The translations under genes were made by a program, and so were the position numbers. 64,000 nucleotides of DNA, taken from Limimaricola soesokkakensis (lineage in GTDB: Bacteria > Pseudomonadota > Alphaproteobacteria > Rhodobacterales > Rhodobacteraceae). The stretch is taken from assembly GCF_900172345.1 (NCBI RefSeq), contig NZ_FWFY01000008.1, forward strand, positions 62,001-126,000, in the 5' to 3' direction. Positions 60,231 to 64,000 of this stretch are shown one piece after another (the stretch's first letter is position 1; each line of letters opens with the position of its first letter). The notes beneath the pieces are model-generated. The model did not search any database. It was not told where the DNA came from and saw only the letters and a program-made list of their open reading frames with translations.

Positions 60231-62009
60231 ATGAGACACGCCGTGATCCCGCTGCTGCTGGCCGCTTGGCCCGCCGCCGCGCAGCAGGCCGCCGATGCCG
60301 TCACCACCGAGGGCACCTCCTCGGGCGAGATCGCGGGGCTGTCGCAGGCGGCGCAGGCCGCGGTCGAGGCCAAGCAGGCGGGCCGCCCGGTCGAGGCGCA
60401 GGAGTGGATGGTCGCCGCCGCCAACCCGCTCGCCGTGGAGGCGGGCGCGGAGGTGCTGCGCGAAGGTGGCTCGGCCGCCGATGCGATGGTCGCGGTGCAG
60501 GCGGTGCTGGGGCTGGTCGAGCCGCAAAGCTCGGGGCTGGGCGGCGGCGCCTTCCTCGTCTGGTACGACGCCGAGAGCGGCGAGCTGACCACGCTGGACG
60601 GGCGCGAGACCGCGCCGCTGGCGGCGACGCCGACGCTGTTTCAGGACGAGAGCGGCCAGCCGCTCGAATTCTTCGACGCGGTGGTGGGCGGTCTTTCGGT
60701 CGGCACGCCAGGCACGCCGCGCCTGCTCGAGACGGCGCATGAGAAATGGGGCAAATCCGACTGGGCCGGGCTGTTCGACGCCGCCATCGCCCATGCCGAG
60801 GAAGGCTTCGCGGTCTCGCCGCGCCTTGCCACGCTGGTCGCCGAGGATGCCGAGCGGTTGCAGCGCTTTCCGGCGACGGCCGCGTATTTCTTTCCCGACG
60901 GCAGCGCCCTCGCCGAGGGCGCGACGCTGAAGAATCCTGACTATGCCGAGGTGCTGCGCGCCATGGCCGAAGGCGGGGCGGACGCCTTCTACGAGGGCGG
61001 CATCGCCGCCGACATCGTCGCCACGGTGCAGGGCGCTGAGGGCAATCCAGGCGTGCTGTCGGAAACCGATCTCGCGCTCTACGAGGTGGTGGAGCGCGAC
61101 GCGGTCTGCGCCGCCTATCGCGACTACGATGTCTGCGGCATGGGACCGCCATCCTCCGGCGCGCTGACGGTGGGCCAGATCCTCGGCATGCTCGGCACCT
61201 ATGATCTTGGCGCGATGGGGCCCGACAGCGCCGAGGCTTGGCGGCTGATCGGCGACGCCTCGCGGCTCGCCTTCGCGGATCGCGGCCGCTACATGGCAGA
61301 TAGCGATTACGTGCCGATGCCGACCGAGGGGCTGGTCGATCCGGCCTATCTCTCGAGCCGGGCGGCGCTGCTCGCGGGCGACGACGCGCTGCCGGAGGTG
61401 GTCCCGGGCGAGCCGGAATGGCAGCACGCGATGCTCTGGGGCGACGACATGTCGATCGAACTGCCCTCGACCAGCCACATCTCCATCGTCGATGCCGATG
61501 GCAACGCCCTGTCGATGACCACGACGATCGAGAACGGCTTCGGCTCGCGGCTGTTTGTGCGGGGGTTCCTGCTGAACAACGAGCTGACCGATTTCAGCTT
61601 TGCCACGCATGAGGAGGGCCGCCCGATCGCCAACCGGGTCGAGCCGGGCAAGCGGCCGCGCTCCTCGATGGCGCCGACCATCGTGATGCAGGGCGAGACG
61701 CCGGTGCTGGTGGTGGGCTCGCCCGGTGGCAGCCGGATCATCGGCTATGTCGCGCAGACCATCATCAACTGGGCCGATTGGGGCATGGACGTGCAGCAGG
61801 CCGTCGCCGCGCCGCATCTGGTGAACCGCTTCGGCACCTTCGACATCGAGGCGGGGACCGAGGCCGAAGCACTGCAGACCCCGCTGCAGGAGATCGGCTT
61901 TGAGACCGAGATCCGCGACCTGACCTCGGGGCTGCACGCGATCGAGATCGGCGAGGTGCTGACGGGCGGCGCCGATCCGCGCCGCGAGGGGATCGCTCTC
62001 GGGCAATGA
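60231..62009 (+). CDS. ggt: Gamma-glutamyltransferase (exported)
   Basis: The 592-residue protein has a short signal peptide (cleavage near AAA|QQA, residue 20) and the GGT Ntn-hydrolase layout: AAANPLAVEAGAEVL, PQSSGLGGGAFLVWYD (gamma-glutamyl site Arg region) and TLDGRETAP in the large subunit; autocleavage is expected before Thr414 in STSHISIVDADGNALSMTTTIENGFG. GSPGGSRIIGYVAQTI is the oxyanion loop. It cleaves gamma-glutamyl compounds such as glutathione in the periplasm. It is a single-gene unit. Confidence 0.88.
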   Translation: MRHAVIPLLLAAWPAAAQQAADAVTTEGTSSGEIAGLSQAAQAAVEAKQAGRPVEAQEWMVAAANPLAVEAGAEVLREGGSAADAMVAVQAVLGLVEPQSSGLGGGAFLVWYDAESGELTTLDGRETAPLAATPTLFQDESGQPLEFFDAVVGGLSVGTPGTPRLLETAHEKWGKSDWAGLFDAAIAHAEEGFAVSPRLATLVAEDAERLQRFPATAAYFFPDGSALAEGATLKNPDYAEVLRAMAEGGADAFYEGGIAADIVATVQGAEGNPGVLSETDLALYEVVERDAVCAAYRDYDVCGMGPPSSGALTVGQILGMLGTYDLGAMGPDSAEAWRLIGDASRLAFADRGRYMADSDYVPMPTEGLVDPAYLSSRAALLAGDDALPEVVPGEPEWQHAMLWGDDMSIELPSTSHISIVDADGNALSMTTTIENGFGSRLFVRGFLLNNELTDFSFATHEEGRPIANRVEPGKRPRSSMAPTIVMQGETPVLVVGSPGGSRIIGYVAQTIINWADWGMDVQQAVAAPHLVNRFGTFDIEAGTEAEALQTPLQEIGFETEIRDLTSGLHAIEIGEVLTGGADPRREGIALGQ

Positions 62010-62260
62010 GCGTCGGGCTGGGGTCCGACGATCACTGATAGGGGAAGGCGGGCTGAGGTTTCGGGCGGCTCTGCCTCCCCGCTGGTCGTCGCGTAGAAGG
62101 GGACGTCCGAAGTTGGTGCTCGTCATCCGCGTCGGGGCCGCGGGCGTTCGGGTTGCGCCCGATCCTCAGGGAGAACTTGAAACACCCCCGGCCCGTGTGG
62201 CGCTTTTCCCCCCGCCACGCGCCGCGCTACTCTGCGGACGACGCTGCAAGGAGTGACGCG
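62010..62260. other. Intergenic stretch without a recognised gene
   Basis: The 251 bp between ggt and the hydroxyisourate hydrolase gene show no credible ORF, RNA gene or repeat; a uraH promoter should lie in the last 80 bp, and AAGGAG at 62248-62253 is its Shine-Dalgarno. Confidence 0.5.
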
Positions 62261-62614
62261 ATGCCAGGCTACCTGACCACCCATGTTCTCGACACCGCGC
62301 GGGGCTGCCCCGCCGCGGGGCTGCGGATCGAGCTGGCCCGGATCGAGGGCGACCGCCGGGTCGTGCTCAAGGAGATGGTGACCAATGAAGACGGCCGCAC
62401 CGATGCGCCGATCCTGCCCGAGGCCGAGTTCGAGACCGGCACCTACGAGCTGAGCTTCGCGGTGGGCGACTACCTCGACGCCTGCGGCGTGGCGGCCGAG
62501 AATCCGCGTTTCCTCGACACGGTGCCGCTGCGCTTCGGCATGTCGGCGGACGACCACTACCACGTGCCGCTGCTGGTCTCGCCCTTCGGCTATTCGACCT
62601 ATCGCGGCAGCTGA
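62261..62614 (+). CDS. uraH: 5-hydroxyisourate hydrolase
   Basis: The 117-residue transthyretin-like protein has [17 protein letters not shown] (catalytic His8), [17 protein letters not shown] (catalytic Arg), and the C-terminal signature [18 protein letters not shown]. It hydrolyses 5-hydroxyisourate to OHCU in urate catabolism. No signal peptide is present. The adjacent purine permease fits the same pathway. The full urate oxidase set is not in the window. Confidence 0.9.
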   Translation: MPGYLTTHVLDTARGCPAAGLRIELARIEGDRRVVLKEMVTNEDGRTDAPILPEAEFETGTYELSFAVGDYLDACGVAAENPRFLDTVPLRFGMSADDHYHVPLLVSPFGYSTYRGS

Positions 62615-62627
62615 AGCCGCGCGGGCC

Positions 62628-62657
62628 AATGGCCAGCCCCAGGGGGCTGGCCATTTT
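62628..62657. terminator. Bidirectional intrinsic terminator
   Basis: AATGGCCAGCCC and GGGCTGGCCATT form a 12-bp stem between the converging uraH and permease genes, followed on the plus strand by TTT. This is the best intrinsic terminator in the window. Confidence 0.7.
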
Positions 62658-62671
62658 CAATTGAAGGATTG

Positions 62672-64000
62672 TCAGTGGCGCGGCGTCTCGAATGGCAGGC
62701 CGTGCGGCTTGGGCGCGGGGGCCGGTGCCTCGTCGGCCAGCGCCTCGGGCAGGACGAGGTTCAGCACGATGGCGAGGAAGGCCGCGGGCAGCAGCCCCGA
62801 GGTCAGCAACACCCGCGCCGTCTCGGGCAGGTACTGCACCGCCTCCGGCTCCAGTTGCAGGCCGAGGCCGAGGCTGAGCGAGACCGCGAAGATCACCATG
62901 TTGCGGCGGTTCCAGTCGACATCGGCGAGCATCGAAACCCCCGCCGCGACCACCATGCCGAACATCACGATCACGCCGCCGCCCAGCACTTCGATCGGCA
63001 CGGTGCGGATCACCGCACCCACCTTGGGCACCAGCCCGCAGATGATCAGGAAGATCGCGCCGCAGGTGACGACGTGCCGGCTCATCACCCCGGTCATCGC
63101 GATCAGCCCGACATTCTGGCTGAACGAGGTGTTGGGCAGGCCGCCGAACACCCCCGCGAGCGCCGTGCCGAACCCGTCGGCAAAGGTCGCGCCCTCGATC
63201 TCGCGATCCGTGGCCTCGCGGCCCGCGCCGCCCTTGGTGATGCCCGACACGTCGCCCACCGTCTCAACCGCCGAGACGAAGGCCATCAGGCAGAAGCCGA
63301 TGATCGCGGCCGCCGTGAACTCGACGCCGTAGCGGAACGGGTCGGGCAGGGCGAAGGCGGCGGCGTTCGACCACGAGCCCGCGACCTCGGCCGGGGTGAG
63401 GATGCCGACCGCCATGGCATAGGCGTAGCCCGCAATCAGCCCCAGAAGCACCGCCGAGACCGCCAGCATGCCCCGCGTGAAGAACTTCAGCCCCAGCGTC
63501 ACAGCGATCACCACCAGCGCCGCCGACCAGTTCAGCGCCGAGCCGTATTCGGCCGCGCCCGCCGCCTTGGCCGGCACGCCGCCCGCGGCGTACTGGATGC
63601 CGACCTGCACCAACGCCAGCCCGATCAGCGTCACCACGAGGCCGGTGACCAGCGGCGGCAGCGCGAAGCGGATGCGGCCGATGACGAGGCCGAGCGAGGC
63701 GTGGAACAGCCCGCCCACCACGATGCCGCCATAGAGCGCCGCGAGCCCATCGATGCCCTTGCCGGCCACGAGCGGGATCATGATCGGCAGAAAGGCGAAG
63801 CTGGTGCCCTGCACGATCGGCAGCGCCGCGCCGACCCGCCCCAGGGTGATCGTCTGCAGGAGCGTAGCAACCCCCGCGAACAGCATCGACATCTGGATCA
63901 GGTAGAGGAGTTCGGGAAAGTCGGGCGAGTTCGAGCCGAAGCCGAACCCCGCCGCGCCGGCGACGATGATCGCCGGGGTGACGTTGGCCACGAACATGGC
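62672..64000 (-). CDS. NCS2-family purine/urate permease (5' end beyond window)
   Basis: At least 442 residues with about twelve to thirteen hydrophobic helices and NCS2 motifs: GTSFAFLPIMIP, VETVGDVSGITKGG and GLPNTSFSQNVGLIAMTGVMSRHV, plus VLGGGVIVMFGMVVAAGVSML. The start codon lies beyond 64000; an internal Met at 63997 should not be taken as the true start. Neighbouring uraH favours urate or xanthine as substrate. The Pro-rich C-terminal tail (DEAPAPAPKPHGLPFETPRH) is cytoplasmic. Confidence 0.86.
   Translation of the reverse strand, partial: AMFVANVTPAIIVAGAAGFGFGSNSPDFPELLYLIQMSMLFAGVATLLQTITLGRVGAALPIVQGTSFAFLPIMIPLVAGKGIDGLAALYGGIVVGGLFHASLGLVIGRIRFALPPLVTGLVVTLIGLALVQVGIQYAAGGVPAKAAGAAEYGSALNWSAALVVIAVTLGLKFFTRGMLAVSAVLLGLIAGYAYAMAVGILTPAEVAGSWSNAAAFALPDPFRYGVEFTAAAIIGFCLMAFVSAVETVGDVSGITKGGAGREATDREIEGATFADGFGTALAGVFGGLPNTSFSQNVGLIAMTGVMSRHVVTCGAIFLIICGLVPKVGAVIRTVPIEVLGGGVIVMFGMVVAAGVSMLADVDWNRRNMVIFAVSLSLGLGLQLEPEAVQYLPETARVLLTSGLLPAAFLAIVLNLVLPEALADEAPAPAPKPHGLPFETPRH

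Noticed and set aside
58947-62126. A very long open frame antisense to the ATPase and gamma-glutamyltransferase genes
   Set aside because: Arg/His-rich translation with no domain; high-G+C DNA keeps antisense frames open, and the plus-strand genes have clear catalytic motifs.

Overview
The window is a strongly G+C-rich, densely packed stretch of alphaproteobacterial DNA, most likely from the Rhodobacterales (Rhodobacteraceae-type). The grounds are the many TRAP and ABC uptake operons, the 4-bp start/stop overlaps, GntR/FCD regulators beside almost every catabolic operon, and a parA-parB-rep plasmid module of the kind seen on extrachromosomal replicons of that order. An iteron-type origin with parS-like palindromes (about 15.8-20.3 kb) implies that the whole window lies on a plasmid or chromid. 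No tRNA, rRNA, CRISPR array or insertion sequence was seen.

Layout. (1) 1-7.9 kb: a divergent C30-carotenoid cluster. hpnCDE make squalene; crtN- and crtP-like desaturase/oxidase, a PlsC-type acyltransferase and a CrtQ-like glycosyltransferase would turn it into a glycosylated, acylated C30 carotenoid. No hopene cyclase is present in the window. (2) 8.0-15.6 kb: a phosphorus-ester module with a DeoR regulator, phnD-phnC-phnE-phnE, a HAD phosphatase, a GNAT enzyme and a periplasmic glycerophosphodiester phosphodiesterase. (3) 15.8-20.3 kb: replication and partition. (4) 20.3-26.7 kb: malonate uptake and use (matR, TRAP matPQM, malonyl-CoA decarboxylase, malonyl-CoA synthetase). (5) 26.8-50.6 kb: a large acid-sugar and hydroxy-acid island with the L-threonate/D-erythronate genes (ltnD, otnK, otnC, otnI, denD), a second TRAP system, an orphan TRAP binding protein, two sugar-acid dehydratases of different families, two FAH-fold enzymes, several dehydrogenases and azlCD. 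(6) 50.6-60.2 kb: galactoside uptake and hydrolysis (GH42, GH36, ABC transporter, IclR regulator). (7) 60.2-64.0 kb: gamma-glutamyltransferase, 5-hydroxyisourate hydrolase and a purine/urate permease cut by the window edge.

How the parts work together. A perfect palindrome, TGGTATACCA, occurs five times, always in front of operons of the acid-sugar island, and twice beside one GntR gene (32961-33665). I infer one regulon of roughly 17 genes under that regulator. A different near-palindrome (ATTGCCAGACAAT) precedes the orphan dctP-denD-gntR operon, and TTGTATACGA, close to the published MatR operator, precedes matPQM. All five substrate-binding-protein genes are followed at once by a G+C-rich hairpin before the next gene, which suggests shared post-transcriptional control of binding-protein dose. 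Function names are homology judgements made by reading the protein sequences; substrates of the transporters and of the generic dehydrogenases are inferences from gene context.
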